From the NCBI GenBank assembly GCA_945900935.1, contig CAMDKT010000344.1, positions 1 to 6,549 on the forward strand: a DNA stretch of 6,549 nucleotides, written 5' to 3'. This DNA is from Candidatus Sulfopaludibacter sp. SbA3. GTDB lineage: Bacteria > Acidobacteriota > Terriglobia > Bryobacterales > Bryobacteraceae. Positions 1-6,549 of this stretch are shown one piece after another. The position numbers and the translations under genes are program-made. Below the pieces are notes generated by a model, which was given only the letters and a program-made list of their open reading frames with translations, was not told where the DNA came from and made no database searches. The number at the start of each line of letters is the position of its first letter. The stretch's first letter is position 1.

Positions 1-1274
1 GCGGCCGGCCGGGGCCGGTGCTGGTAGACATTACGAAAGATGTGTTCCAGGGCAACGCGCATTACACGCCGGTGACGTCGATTCATTTGCCTGGATACAA
101 GGTCTATACGGAAGGCCACACGGGGCAAATCCGGCGCGCGGCGCAGATGATGCTGGAAGCCGAGCGGCCGATGATTTATGCCGGCGGCGGCATTGTGTTG
201 TCGAACTCCAGCCCGGAATTGCGCGAGTTGGTGGAGTTAGTGGACGCGCCCACGGTTTGCACGTTGATGGGGCTGGGATCGTTGGGCTCCGAGCATCCGA
301 ATTTCATCAGTCTGCCCGGTATGCATGGCAGTTACGCGGCCAACATGGGCATGTATAACGCAGACTTGCTCATCGCGTTGGGAGTGCGTTTTGACGACCG
401 CGTGACGGGCCGGTTGAATGCATTCGCGCCGCACGCGAAGATCATCCACGTCGACATTGACCCGGCGGAAATCGGCAAGATCCGGAATGCGGAACTGCCA
501 ATTGTGGGCGATCTGAAGCGTGTGCTTCCGAAGCTCAGCGCTGTGTTGAAGGAACTGAAGCCGGGAGCCGGCGAGAGGGCCGGGCTGAAGGCCTGGTGGA
601 AGCAGATACGCGAGTGGAAAGAAGAGCATCCGCTACAGCCGGTTGTGTCCGATACCGAGATCAAACCGCAGCATTTGATGCAGGAAATTGACCGGTTGAC
701 GAAGGGCAAGGCGATTGTCTGCAGTGACGTGGGTCAGCACCAGATGTGGGCGGCGCAGTTGATTCGTTTCCATGAACCGCGGCTGTGGATCAACTCCGGC
801 GGATTGGGTTCGATGGGCTTTGGGCTGCCGGCGGCGCTCGGCGCGCAAGTGGCGAATCCGAATCAGCTCGTCGTCGCCATCTGCGGCGACGGCGGCTTCC
901 AAATGTCGATTCCGGAACTGGCGACGCTGTTCAACTTTGGACTGCCGGTGAAGGTGATCGTGATGAATAACGGCTACCTGGGCATGGTTCGCCAGTGGCA
1001 GGAGTTGTTCTACGCGAATCGTTTGTCGCAAGTAACGCTCGATGGCTTCCCTGACCCGGTGCAGTTGGCAGGCGCTTATGGCTTCAAAGGCCGCACGGTG
1101 GAACGGCCGTCGGAATTGGCCGAAGCGTTACAGACGGCGTTCGCCGATCCGGGGCCGTATCTGCTCAACGTCCGCGTCACTCCGACGGAGAACGTCTACC
1201 CGATGGTTCCCGCCGGCGGAGCGATTAATGAAATGGTGCTCGGGCCGCCGCAACCGGTCGCGATCAATAGTTGA
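1..1274 (+). CDS. ilvB: Acetolactate (acetohydroxyacid) synthase large subunit, 5'-truncated by the window edge
   Basis: Catalytic, thiamine-diphosphate-dependent subunit of acetohydroxyacid synthase. It joins two pyruvates to 2-acetolactate (valine, leucine) or pyruvate with 2-oxobutyrate to 2-aceto-2-hydroxybutyrate (isoleucine). The frame is open from base 3 and begins with GRPGPVLVDI, an internal family signature usually near residue 155-160. About 160 N-terminal residues, including the catalytic Glu region, therefore lie upstream; the GTG at 18 is an internal Val codon, not a start. Visible are the FAD-domain signatures MHGSYAANM (bases 321-347) and ALGVRFDDRVTGR (375-413). The TPP/Mg motif runs from GDGGF (885-899) to NN (966-971), followed by RQWQELFY, whose Trp (996-998) matches the herbicide-site Trp of plant enzymes. 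The C-terminus looks complete. ilvN follows after 14 nt, consistent with a co-expressed holoenzyme. Family identity is very secure. Confidence 0.97.
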   Translation, partial: GRPGPVLVDITKDVFQGNAHYTPVTSIHLPGYKVYTEGHTGQIRRAAQMMLEAERPMIYAGGGIVLSNSSPELRELVELVDAPTVCTLMGLGSLGSEHPNFISLPGMHGSYAANMGMYNADLLIALGVRFDDRVTGRLNAFAPHAKIIHVDIDPAEIGKIRNAELPIVGDLKRVLPKLSAVLKELKPGAGERAGLKAWWKQIREWKEEHPLQPVVSDTEIKPQHLMQEIDRLTKGKAIVCSDVGQHQMWAAQLIRFHEPRLWINSGGLGSMGFGLPAALGAQVANPNQLVVAICGDGGFQMSIPELATLFNFGLPVKVIVMNNGYLGMVRQWQELFYANRLSQVTLDGFPDPVQLAGAYGFKGRTVERPSELAEALQTAFADPGPYLLNVRVTPTENVYPMVPAGGAINEMVLGPPQPVAINS

Positions 1275-1277
1275 AAC

Positions 1278-1282
1278 GAGGA
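1278..1282 (+). promoter_or_regulatory. Ribosome binding site of ilvN (GAGGA)
   Basis: GAGGA lies 6 nt before the ATG at 1289, in the short gap after the ilvB stop. It decides the ilvN start: the in-frame TTG at 1271 overlaps the ilvB stop codon and would place this motif inside the gene. Confidence 0.75.
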
Positions 1283-1288
1283 TTTTCT

Positions 1289-1840
1289 ATGTTGCAAGTT
1301 ATAACACTTTTGGTGGAAAACAAGACCGGGGCGCTGATGCGCGTCACCGGACTACTGACCGCGCGCGGCTATAACATTGATAGCTTGACAGTAGCCCGGA
1401 CGCTCGACCCGGAACTTTCGCGAATGACAATCGCCGTGGCCATTGAACCGCACCAGCGCCGGCAGTTGATTAAGCACATGAATAAGCTGATCAACGTCCT
1501 GCAGGCGACGGATCTGACTGACTCGCCAGCCGTCATCCGCGAGTTAGTGCTGATGCGCGTGCGAGCCCCGCAGGAAGCGCGGACCGGTATTTTGAAGGAA
1601 GCCGAAATTTTCGGCGCCCGCGTAGTCGATTCGACCGTGGAAGGCTTCGCCCTGGAAGCCACCGGCGACATTGAAAAGCTCGACGAATTTATCGATATCA
1701 TGCGCAGCTATGGCGAGATTGAAGTTACTCGCGGCGGCGTTGTGGCAGTCTCACTGGAATCCAAGAAACTCCGCCTTTCGCCTCCCGTGCCCCGCGGTAC
1801 TGAGGAAGCAAAGTCGGAAGAGAAAAGCGGAGTTATTTAA
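1289..1840 (+). CDS. ilvN: Acetolactate synthase small (regulatory) subunit
   Basis: Regulatory subunit (IlvN/IlvH type) that activates the IlvB catalytic subunit and normally confers feedback inhibition by valine. The 183-residue product has an N-terminal ACT domain (about residues 3-75) opening with VENKTGALMRVTGLL and RGYNIDSLTVA, and a C-terminal ALS_ss domain (about 83-160). Gly14, Asn29 and Ala36 match, by position, the E. coli IlvH residues whose mutation gives valine resistance, so valine sensitivity is likely (inference). A charged tail at about 161-183, rich in Pro, Glu, Lys and Ser, extends past the usual end of the family (about 160-170 residues). The ATG start is supported by GAGGA 6 nt upstream and by alignment of the ACT domain with known N-termini. 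The stop overlaps the ilvC start by one base, suggesting translational coupling. The name ilvN versus ilvH is only a convention here. Confidence 0.96.
   Translation: MLQVITLLVENKTGALMRVTGLLTARGYNIDSLTVARTLDPELSRMTIAVAIEPHQRRQLIKHMNKLINVLQATDLTDSPAVIRELVLMRVRAPQEARTGILKEAEIFGARVVDSTVEGFALEATGDIEKLDEFIDIMRSYGEIEVTRGGVVAVSLESKKLRLSPPVPRGTEEAKSEEKSGVI
1828..1832 (+). promoter_or_regulatory. Ribosome binding site of ilvC inside ilvN (CGGAG)
   Basis: CGGAG sits 7 nt before the ATG at 1840, within the last codons of ilvN. Together with the TAATG junction it supports re-initiation of terminating ribosomes on ilvC. Confidence 0.5.
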
Positions 1841-2859
1841 TGTTGAATCGTTACTACGAAAAAGACGGCGATCCGAGCCTTTTGAAGGACCGCGTTTTCG
1901 CCATTATCGGCTACGGAAGCCAAGGCCATGCCCACGCGCTGAATCTGCGCGATTCCGGCGCCGATGTGATTGTCGGCCTGTATCCTGGGTCCAAGAGCTG
2001 GGCGAAAGCGGAGGCCGCCGGCCTGCGCGTGATGACGGCCGCTGAAGCGACCAAGGCTGCCGATACCATCATGATTCTGGTCAGCGATCACATACAGCCG
2101 GACCTATATGTGAATGACATTGCCCCCAATCTCTCGGCCGGCAAGACACTCATGTTCGCGCATGGATTCTCGATCCATTTCGGCTATGTGAAGCCCCCCG
2201 CCGATGTCGATATCAGCATGATTGCGCCGAAATCCCCCGGCCATCGCGTCCGCGAGCTGTTTGTGGAAAATGTTGGCGTTCCGGGCCTCGTTGCGGTGCA
2301 TCAGGACGCTTCCGGCAAGGCGTTGCAGAACGCGTTGGCGTACGCTTTGGGCATCGGCTGCCTGCGCGCGGGTGTGATTGAAACCACGTTCAAGGAAGAA
2401 GCGGAAACGGATCTCTTCGGCGAGCAGACGGTCCTATGCGGCGGCACCGCCGAACTGATCAAGGCCGGCTTCGAAACGCTGGTGGAAGCCGGTTATGCGC
2501 CGGAAATGGCCTATTTCGAGTGCCTGCACGAGCTGAAGCTGATCGTCGATCTCATTTATGAGGGCGGCTTGAACTACATGCGCTACTCAGTTTCCGACAC
2601 CGCCGAATACGGCGATTACGTCACCGGGCCTCGCATCATCACGCCGGAAACCAAGCTGGCAATGAAGCAGATTCTGAAGGAAATCCAGGAAGGCAAATTC
2701 GCCGAAACCTGGATGAACGAGAATCGCAACGGCCGGAAGAGCTTCCTGGCCACGCGCGAAGCCAACCAGACTCACCAGATCGAAACGGTGGGGAAAGAAC
2801 TTCGGGCGATGATGCCTTTCCTCAAAAAGAAAAAGGAAGCCGGCGTACCGGAAGCATAA
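1840..2859 (+). CDS. ilvC: Ketol-acid reductoisomerase, class I (short form)
   Basis: Converts 2-acetolactate or 2-aceto-2-hydroxybutyrate to the 2,3-dihydroxy-3-methyl acids by Mg-dependent alkyl migration and NAD(P)H reduction; cytoplasmic. At 339 residues it has the usual length of class I enzymes. The N-terminal Rossmann domain shows the dinucleotide motif GYGSQGHAHA at 24-33. The cofactor-specificity loop (47-54, LYPGSKSW) has Ser51 and Ser53 and no acidic residue, which predicts NADPH preference (inference). His108 is the conserved active-site His; Lys131 lies in IAPKSPGH. In the all-helical knotted C-terminal domain, Asp191 and Glu195 (DLFGEQ), Glu227 and Glu231 (ECLHELK) and Ser252 match the metal- and substrate-binding residues. 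No key residue is missing. The gene begins on the last base of the ilvN stop, and cimA follows after 23 nt. Confidence 0.98.
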   Translation: MLNRYYEKDGDPSLLKDRVFAIIGYGSQGHAHALNLRDSGADVIVGLYPGSKSWAKAEAAGLRVMTAAEATKAADTIMILVSDHIQPDLYVNDIAPNLSAGKTLMFAHGFSIHFGYVKPPADVDISMIAPKSPGHRVRELFVENVGVPGLVAVHQDASGKALQNALAYALGIGCLRAGVIETTFKEEAETDLFGEQTVLCGGTAELIKAGFETLVEAGYAPEMAYFECLHELKLIVDLIYEGGLNYMRYSVSDTAEYGDYVTGPRIITPETKLAMKQILKEIQEGKFAETWMNENRNGRKSFLATREANQTHQIETVGKELRAMMPFLKKKKEAGVPEA

Positions 2860-2882
2860 ACAGCTCCGGGCCAGCCAACACC

Positions 2883-4496
2883 ATGCACATCTATACCTTT
2901 GACACGACTCTCCGCGACGGAACGCAAGGCGAAGCCGTTTCGTTCTCCGTCGAGGACAAGCTGATTATTAGTCAGAAATTGGATGATCTTGGGATTGACT
3001 ACATTGAGGGCGGCTGGCCCGGATCCAATCCGAAAGACAAAGAATTCTTCGCGCGGGCGAAAGACGAACTGCGGCTGAAACACGCCAAGTTAACGGCTTT
3101 CGGCTCGACGCATTTCGCGCGGAATACAGTGGATACGGACCCGAACGTGCGTGAGTTGCTGGGAGCGGAAACGCCTGTGATCAGCATCTTCGGCAAGTCG
3201 TGGGACTTCCACGTAACGCGGGCTTTAGGTATCACACTTGAAGAGAATTTGAAGATCATCGCGAACACCGTTGGCTACTTGAAGCAGCATGGCCGCGAAG
3301 TGGTTTACGACGCCGAACATTTCTTCGACGGCTATAACGCCAACCCCGAATACGCACTGCAAACGCTGCAGGCCGCGCACGACGCCGGTGCCGATGTGCT
3401 GTGCCTTTGCGACACCAATGGCGGGGCGATTACTTCGCGTCTCACCGAAGCCGTCACCGTGGTGCGAGCGCGGTTTGCCGGCGTGATCGGCATTCATCCG
3501 CATAACGATTCCGATGTGGCGGTGGCGAACGCCTTGGCTGCCATCGAGGCCGGTTGCACCCATGTGCAGGGCTGCATGAATGGCTATGGCGAACGCTGCG
3601 GCAATGCGAATCTGGCCTCGATCATCGCTAACCTCGAATTGAAGCTGGGACACACGACGATTGGCCGTAAGAAACTCGCCAGCCTGACGCCAGTGACGCG
3701 ATTCATCGCCGAACTGGCGAATTTGCAGGTTCCCAACGGCCAGCCGTATGTCGGCCAGAGCGCCTTTGCCCATAAGGGCGGCGTGCATGTCAGCGCGGTG
3801 TTGAAGGACCCGGCTACGTATGAACATGTGCGGCCGGAGACGGTCGGCAATCGCCAGCGCGTGCTGGTCAGCGATCTCTCCGGACGCAGCAATATTTTTT
3901 ACAAGCTGAAGGAACACGGGCTGGAAGAGAAGCTGAACGAAGAGTCGCGGAAGACGCTGCTGGAAAAGATCAAACAGATGGAGTTCGAGGGCTATGAACT
4001 CGAAGCGGCCGAAGGCACGTTTGAGTTAATGGTCCGCGAGGTTTTGAACCCTGGCAAGGACTTCTTTCAGTTAGTGAGTTTTGACGTGACAACGAAGATG
4101 GGCCGCAGCGGCGGTTCGCTGACGATGGCCACGCTTTCGCTGCAAGCCGCCGATGGACTGCATACGGAAACCGCCGTCGGCAACGGCCCGGTGAATGCGC
4201 TGGACCTGTGTCTGCGCGAGTGCCTCGTCGGCAGCTATCCCGCCATTCGCAACGTGAAGCTGACGGATTATAAAGTGCGCGTGATTGACTCGAAAAAAGG
4301 CACGGCGGCGAAGGTGCGCGTGTTGATTGAGTGGAGCGATCACAAGCGTTCCTGGGCGACGGTCGGCGTGTCGGATAACGTGATCGAGGCGAGCTGGAAG
4401 GCGCTGGTGGACGCGATTCGCCTGGAGTTAATGCGGCTCGCCGATAGCGATGACGCCATTGAAAAGGCCGTCGAGGATTACTGCTGGGGCGTTTAG
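2883..4496 (+). CDS. cimA: (R)-citramalate synthase, CimA type
   Basis: Condenses pyruvate with acetyl-CoA to (R)-citramalate, the first step of the threonine-independent isoleucine route. The 537 residues fit the CimA family. The catalytic TIM barrel opens with FDTTLRDGTQ, where Arg11 and Asp12 are catalytic and metal-binding. YIEGGWPGSNPKD (about 40-52) and YDAEHFFDGY are typical of CimA and differ from the usual LeuA signatures. Metal ligands are His205 and His207 (HPHND) and Asn241 in NGYGERCGNANL. A LeuA-type allosteric domain occupies about 395-535, implying feedback control, in known CimA enzymes by isoleucine. The ATG starts at the conserved N-terminus; no in-frame start lies between it and the ilvC stop, and no clear Shine-Dalgarno is visible, so coupling to ilvC is likely. 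The neighbourhood of ilvBNC supports citramalate rather than isopropylmalate synthesis, though substrate choice is inferred from family signatures. Confidence 0.93.
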   Translation: MHIYTFDTTLRDGTQGEAVSFSVEDKLIISQKLDDLGIDYIEGGWPGSNPKDKEFFARAKDELRLKHAKLTAFGSTHFARNTVDTDPNVRELLGAETPVISIFGKSWDFHVTRALGITLEENLKIIANTVGYLKQHGREVVYDAEHFFDGYNANPEYALQTLQAAHDAGADVLCLCDTNGGAITSRLTEAVTVVRARFAGVIGIHPHNDSDVAVANALAAIEAGCTHVQGCMNGYGERCGNANLASIIANLELKLGHTTIGRKKLASLTPVTRFIAELANLQVPNGQPYVGQSAFAHKGGVHVSAVLKDPATYEHVRPETVGNRQRVLVSDLSGRSNIFYKLKEHGLEEKLNEESRKTLLEKIKQMEFEGYELEAAEGTFELMVREVLNPGKDFFQLVSFDVTTKMGRSGGSLTMATLSLQAADGLHTETAVGNGPVNALDLCLRECLVGSYPAIRNVKLTDYKVRVIDSKKGTAAKVRVLIEWSDHKRSWATVGVSDNVIEASWKALVDAIRLELMRLADSDDAIEKAVEDYCWGV

Positions 4497-6193
4497 AGAC
4501 TGGCCCCCTCGGCGCCTAACAATATGCGCCGGATGAGCTTGATCGGAATCGCGCCCTGCTTCACAAAATCGGCATGGAACCGGCCCAGGTTGAACGCAGT
4601 CCCCTTCGCTTTCCTGTAATCTTCGCGGAGTTTATAGACCTGCAACTTGCCGAGCGTGTAATAGAGATACGTCGGGTTATAAGCACCGCGGCGCGCTTCT
4701 TCATAGGCGTTGGCCGGCTCCTGAAAGCCATTCTCAACGAACACCTTAGCGCCATCGGGCACTGTCATCCCCTGCGTGTGCAGCTTTATGCCGACGACGT
4801 AACGGCAGTCGCGCAGAAGCGCCTCCGATAACTGCGCCAGTTTCAATTTCGGATCCCTATTGCCGAAACCCTCTTCCACCATCATCTGTTCCGCGTAGTG
4901 CGCCCACCCTTCGGCGTTGCTGCTGCTCGAATACAGCTTGCGCGTTTTCGTTGGGAACTGATTGGCAAAAATGAACTGCGTGAAATGGCCGGGGAACACT
5001 TCATGCACCGTGATAATATCCATCACCGGCTTGTTGTAAAGCCGCAAATGTTCCTCCTTGTGTTTCGCGTCCCATTCCTTCTCCGGCGGCGTGACGTAAT
5101 AAAAAGCCTCGGTGGCCTTCGTCTCATACGCGCCCGGCGTGTCCATGGACGCGAAACTCCCCGAACGCGCGTAGGGCGGCGTTTCTTCTACCTTTGGGAA
5201 AAGCTCGTTGGGCAGATCGATGATTTTCTTGTCGACCAGAAACTGCCGAATGCCCGCAAGCGTCCGGCGCGTGGCGGGAATCAGATCGGCTTCTGTCGGA
5301 TGGTCATTCGAAATATCGGCCATCACTTGCGCCGGCGTTTTCTTCGGGCTAATCAGCCGCGCCGTTTCAACAAACGCTTTGTAATCCTTCGCCAAATTCG
5401 CTTCGCCGATGGCGAGCAGCCGATCAAGCGATGTGTCCACCATCTCTTCGTATTTCAACTTCTTAGCAAAAAGCTCCGCGCCGATGGCAAAACTGCCTTT
5501 CGACCGCGGTAATAGATCCGCCTTCAGCCACTTCGCCGCGTCTTCCATGGCCGCAATAGCCTCCGCATTTGCCTTCCCAAACCATCCCAACAATCGCGGA
5601 TCGCCACCCGCCGCATCCTTGGCCCACACCGCCACCGATTCCTTGTAAAATCCCACGGAACCCGATGCCATACGGATCGCCAGATCGGTAAACTCCCGCG
5701 GCGGATTCGAAACATTGGCCTTCATCGACGCCACCATCTTCGGCACCTCCACGAGGCGGCTGACAACGGCCTCCAGACGCTTCCCCTTCGGCGCGAAATC
5801 CCGCTTCATCAACCCATCAATCGCGCCCCCAGGAGTTCCCACATACATCATCGGATTCCGCTTCCAACTCTGTACTTCTTGCGTCTCCAAAAGCTCGGCG
5901 CGAATCGCGGCGCGGATGATCTCGCCGTCGAGAACTTCACCGGCCGTCATGCCCCGCAATCGCTGCAATCGGTCCAGCGTCCGCGCCAACTCCGCCTCGC
6001 GCGCCTGAATGGCCGCAGCCGAATAGTCTTCCAGCATCGCATCGTAGTCATGCACGCCGGCGCCGGTGGCGATCGACGGATTGGCCTGTAACCACAGTTT
6101 CCAATATTCTTCTTCAACACCCAGGAACGAATCCGGCTGTTGTGGCCCGCAGGCCAGAAGCAGCAACGGCAAAATCAAAACTACACAACGCAT
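4493..6193 (-). CDS. DUF885-family lipoprotein, probable zinc-dependent hydrolase
   Basis: Probable envelope-anchored metallohydrolase or peptidase of the DUF885 family (Pfam PF05960 from memory); its substrate is unknown. The 566-residue product begins with a lipoprotein signal: Met1-Arg2, a hydrophobic run 4-13, and lipobox LLAC with the lipidated Cys at 15. The putative zinc site is HEVFPGH (His397, Glu398, His403), with downstream EGWAHYAE (Glu428) as candidate third ligand region. Other family-like blocks are YYVTPPEKEW (about 365-374), RRGAYNPTYLYYTLGKLQ (501-518) and the C-terminal FHADFVKQGAIP with RRILLG (539-560). The ATG at 6193 is chosen because it puts the signal peptide at the N-terminus; an in-frame TTG at 6229 would add 12 mostly polar residues before it. 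The Shine-Dalgarno is poor. It converges on cimA with a 4-base overlap, so it is a separate transcription unit and probably unrelated to the amino acid operon. Confidence 0.88.
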   Translation of the reverse strand: MRCVVLILPLLLLACGPQQPDSFLGVEEEYWKLWLQANPSIATGAGVHDYDAMLEDYSAAAIQAREAELARTLDRLQRLRGMTAGEVLDGEIIRAAIRAELLETQEVQSWKRNPMMYVGTPGGAIDGLMKRDFAPKGKRLEAVVSRLVEVPKMVASMKANVSNPPREFTDLAIRMASGSVGFYKESVAVWAKDAAGGDPRLLGWFGKANAEAIAAMEDAAKWLKADLLPRSKGSFAIGAELFAKKLKYEEMVDTSLDRLLAIGEANLAKDYKAFVETARLISPKKTPAQVMADISNDHPTEADLIPATRRTLAGIRQFLVDKKIIDLPNELFPKVEETPPYARSGSFASMDTPGAYETKATEAFYYVTPPEKEWDAKHKEEHLRLYNKPVMDIITVHEVFPGHFTQFIFANQFPTKTRKLYSSSSNAEGWAHYAEQMMVEEGFGNRDPKLKLAQLSEALLRDCRYVVGIKLHTQGMTVPDGAKVFVENGFQEPANAYEEARRGAYNPTYLYYTLGKLQVYKLREDYRKAKGTAFNLGRFHADFVKQGAIPIKLIRRILLGAEGASL

Positions 6194-6231
6194 TCCAACA
6201 GGATCGCATTTACAATAGAAGTCGTCCAAGC

Positions 6232-6258
6232 CAAACTAGTCGGGCGGGCGACAGTTTG
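6232..6258. repeat. Imperfect inverted repeat in the divergent intergenic region, possible operator
   Basis: CAAACTAGTCG (6232-6242) pairs with CGACAGTTTG (6249-6258): ten base pairs, one unpaired A (6238) and a 6-base GGCGGG loop. No T-run follows on either strand, so it is not an intrinsic terminator. It ends 3 nt before a -10-like hexamer and begins 38 nt from the minus-strand start at 6193. That position suits a repressor or activator site for one or both divergent genes. Function is inferred from position only. Confidence 0.4.
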
Positions 6259-6261
6259 TAC

Positions 6262-6267
6262 TAGAAT
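6262..6267 (+). promoter_or_regulatory. Candidate -10 element (TAGAAT)
   Basis: TAGAAT matches the sigma-70 -10 consensus at five of six positions. No convincing -35 hexamer sits 16-18 nt upstream. Transcription would begin about 7 nt downstream, close to the ATG at 6276, giving little or no leader. A single hexamer match is weak evidence. Confidence 0.3.
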
Positions 6268-6275
6268 GAAGGCAG

Positions 6276-6549
6276 ATGTTGAGTGAAGCCCAACAGAAGC
6301 GCGTGTGGGATGGGATGCTCGGTGAGGAGATTCGCGCCGACTACTTCGCTGAGCTCGCGGGAATCTATTTATGGCGCCAGCGAGCGGCAACCTGGACAAC
6401 ATTGTTCCTGGCGTCCAGCTCCGTAGCCACACTGCTTGCGGACCGGGTCCCGCCTGAATGGAGACTGGGATTCGCAATCGCGACAACAGCAGTTAGCCTC
6501 TATTCAATAGTGATGCAAAATCAGAAACTATCGGTGGATGCCGCTGACC
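6276..6549 (+). CDS. Small membrane protein with two predicted helices, 3'-truncated by the window edge
   Basis: The frame from ATG 6276 stays open to the end of the window (91 codons seen). An in-frame TGA at 6267-6269 fixes the start downstream of it, and GAAGG at 6268-6272 is a weak, closely spaced (3 nt) Shine-Dalgarno. Residues 1-37 are polar and likely helical (EAQQKRVWDGMLGEEIRADYF). Two hydrophobic segments follow, about 38-56 and 63-80, joined by a short turn with DRVPPEW, then a polar stretch beginning QNQKLSVDAAD. This layout, a polar helix then a tight two-helix hairpin then a cytosolic tail, resembles two-TM SLATT-like proteins, some of which are predicted membrane effectors of nucleotide-signalling conflict systems. 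I cannot confirm family membership: the C-terminal part and the neighbours are missing. It could equally be an unrelated hypothetical membrane protein. It is divergent from the lipoprotein gene. Confidence 0.7.
   Translation, partial: MLSEAQQKRVWDGMLGEEIRADYFAELAGIYLWRQRAATWTTLFLASSSVATLLADRVPPEWRLGFAIATTAVSLYSIVMQNQKLSVDAAD

Noticed and set aside
1..20. GGCCGG-rich start of the window as a repeat or site
   Set aside because: It is simply the coding sequence for the conserved GRPGP segment of acetolactate synthase.
1271..1288. TTG at 1271 as the ilvN start
   Set aside because: It overlaps the ilvB stop, lies upstream of the GAGGA motif, and adds six residues before the conserved ACT-domain N-terminus.
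3225..3917. A 230-codon open frame on the minus strand inside cimA
   Set aside because: It lies wholly antisense to a gene with strong family signatures, shows no recognisable domain, and is rich in His, Arg and Ala as expected from reading GC-rich codons backwards.
4486..4507. GGGGC and GCCCC arms around the cimA stop as a terminator
   Set aside because: Only five pairs with a 12-base loop, inside coding sequence, and no T-run on either strand.
4898..5512. A 204-codon open frame on the plus strand opposite the lipoprotein gene
   Set aside because: Arg/Phe-rich translation with no domain or family motif, fully inside the DUF885 coding region; a composition shadow.
6191..6229. TTG at 6229 as the lipoprotein start
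   Set aside because: It would add 12 mostly polar residues, including two Cys, ahead of the signal peptide; the ATG at 6193 gives a normal lipoprotein signal.
6181..6486. A minus-strand open frame of 101 codons covering the right intergenic region
   Set aside because: It overlaps both the lipoprotein start and the membrane protein frame, and its translation has no recognisable feature. The plus-strand frame has a fixed start and clear hydrophobic helices instead.

Overview
The window is an ordinary, GC-rich bacterial chromosomal segment. It carries a branched-chain amino acid biosynthesis operon on the plus strand, a convergent lipoprotein gene on the minus strand, and the start of a small membrane protein gene that runs off the right edge. 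The organism is most likely a Gram-negative, free-living bacterium. The four-gene order, the Geobacter-type CimA and the large DUF885 lipoprotein fit a deep-branching soil or sediment lineage such as Acidobacteriota (Bryobacterales/Solibacter-like) or a deltaproteobacterial relative. That placement is inference; no rRNA or other marker gene is present.

Bases 1-4496 hold ilvB (5' end outside the window), ilvN, ilvC and cimA, all plus strand and tightly packed: a 14-nt gap, then a 1-nt TAATG overlap, then a 23-nt gap. They look like one transcript. CimA condenses pyruvate with acetyl-CoA to (R)-citramalate. LeuCD and LeuB (not in the window) turn this into 2-oxobutyrate. IlvB/IlvN condense 2-oxobutyrate or pyruvate with a second pyruvate, and IlvC carries out the next step. 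The operon therefore supports isoleucine synthesis that needs no threonine deaminase, alongside valine and leucine precursor supply. The late enzymes IlvD and IlvE are not here.

Bases 4493-6193 (minus strand) encode a 566-residue lipoprotein of the DUF885 family with a HExxPGH motif, a probable zinc-dependent hydrolase of the cell envelope. Its stop codon overlaps the cimA stop, so the two genes converge with no spacer.

Bases 6194-6275 form a short divergent intergenic region. It holds an imperfect inverted repeat (6232-6258) and a good -10-like hexamer (6262-6267). From 6276 to the right edge runs an open reading frame for a small protein with two predicted membrane helices. It resembles two-helix SLATT-like proteins in layout only.

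No stretch over 300 bases lacks a gene. I saw no tRNA, rRNA, CRISPR array, insertion sequence or phage gene. No previously undescribed system is demonstrable. The least explained part is the right end, from about 6194 onward.
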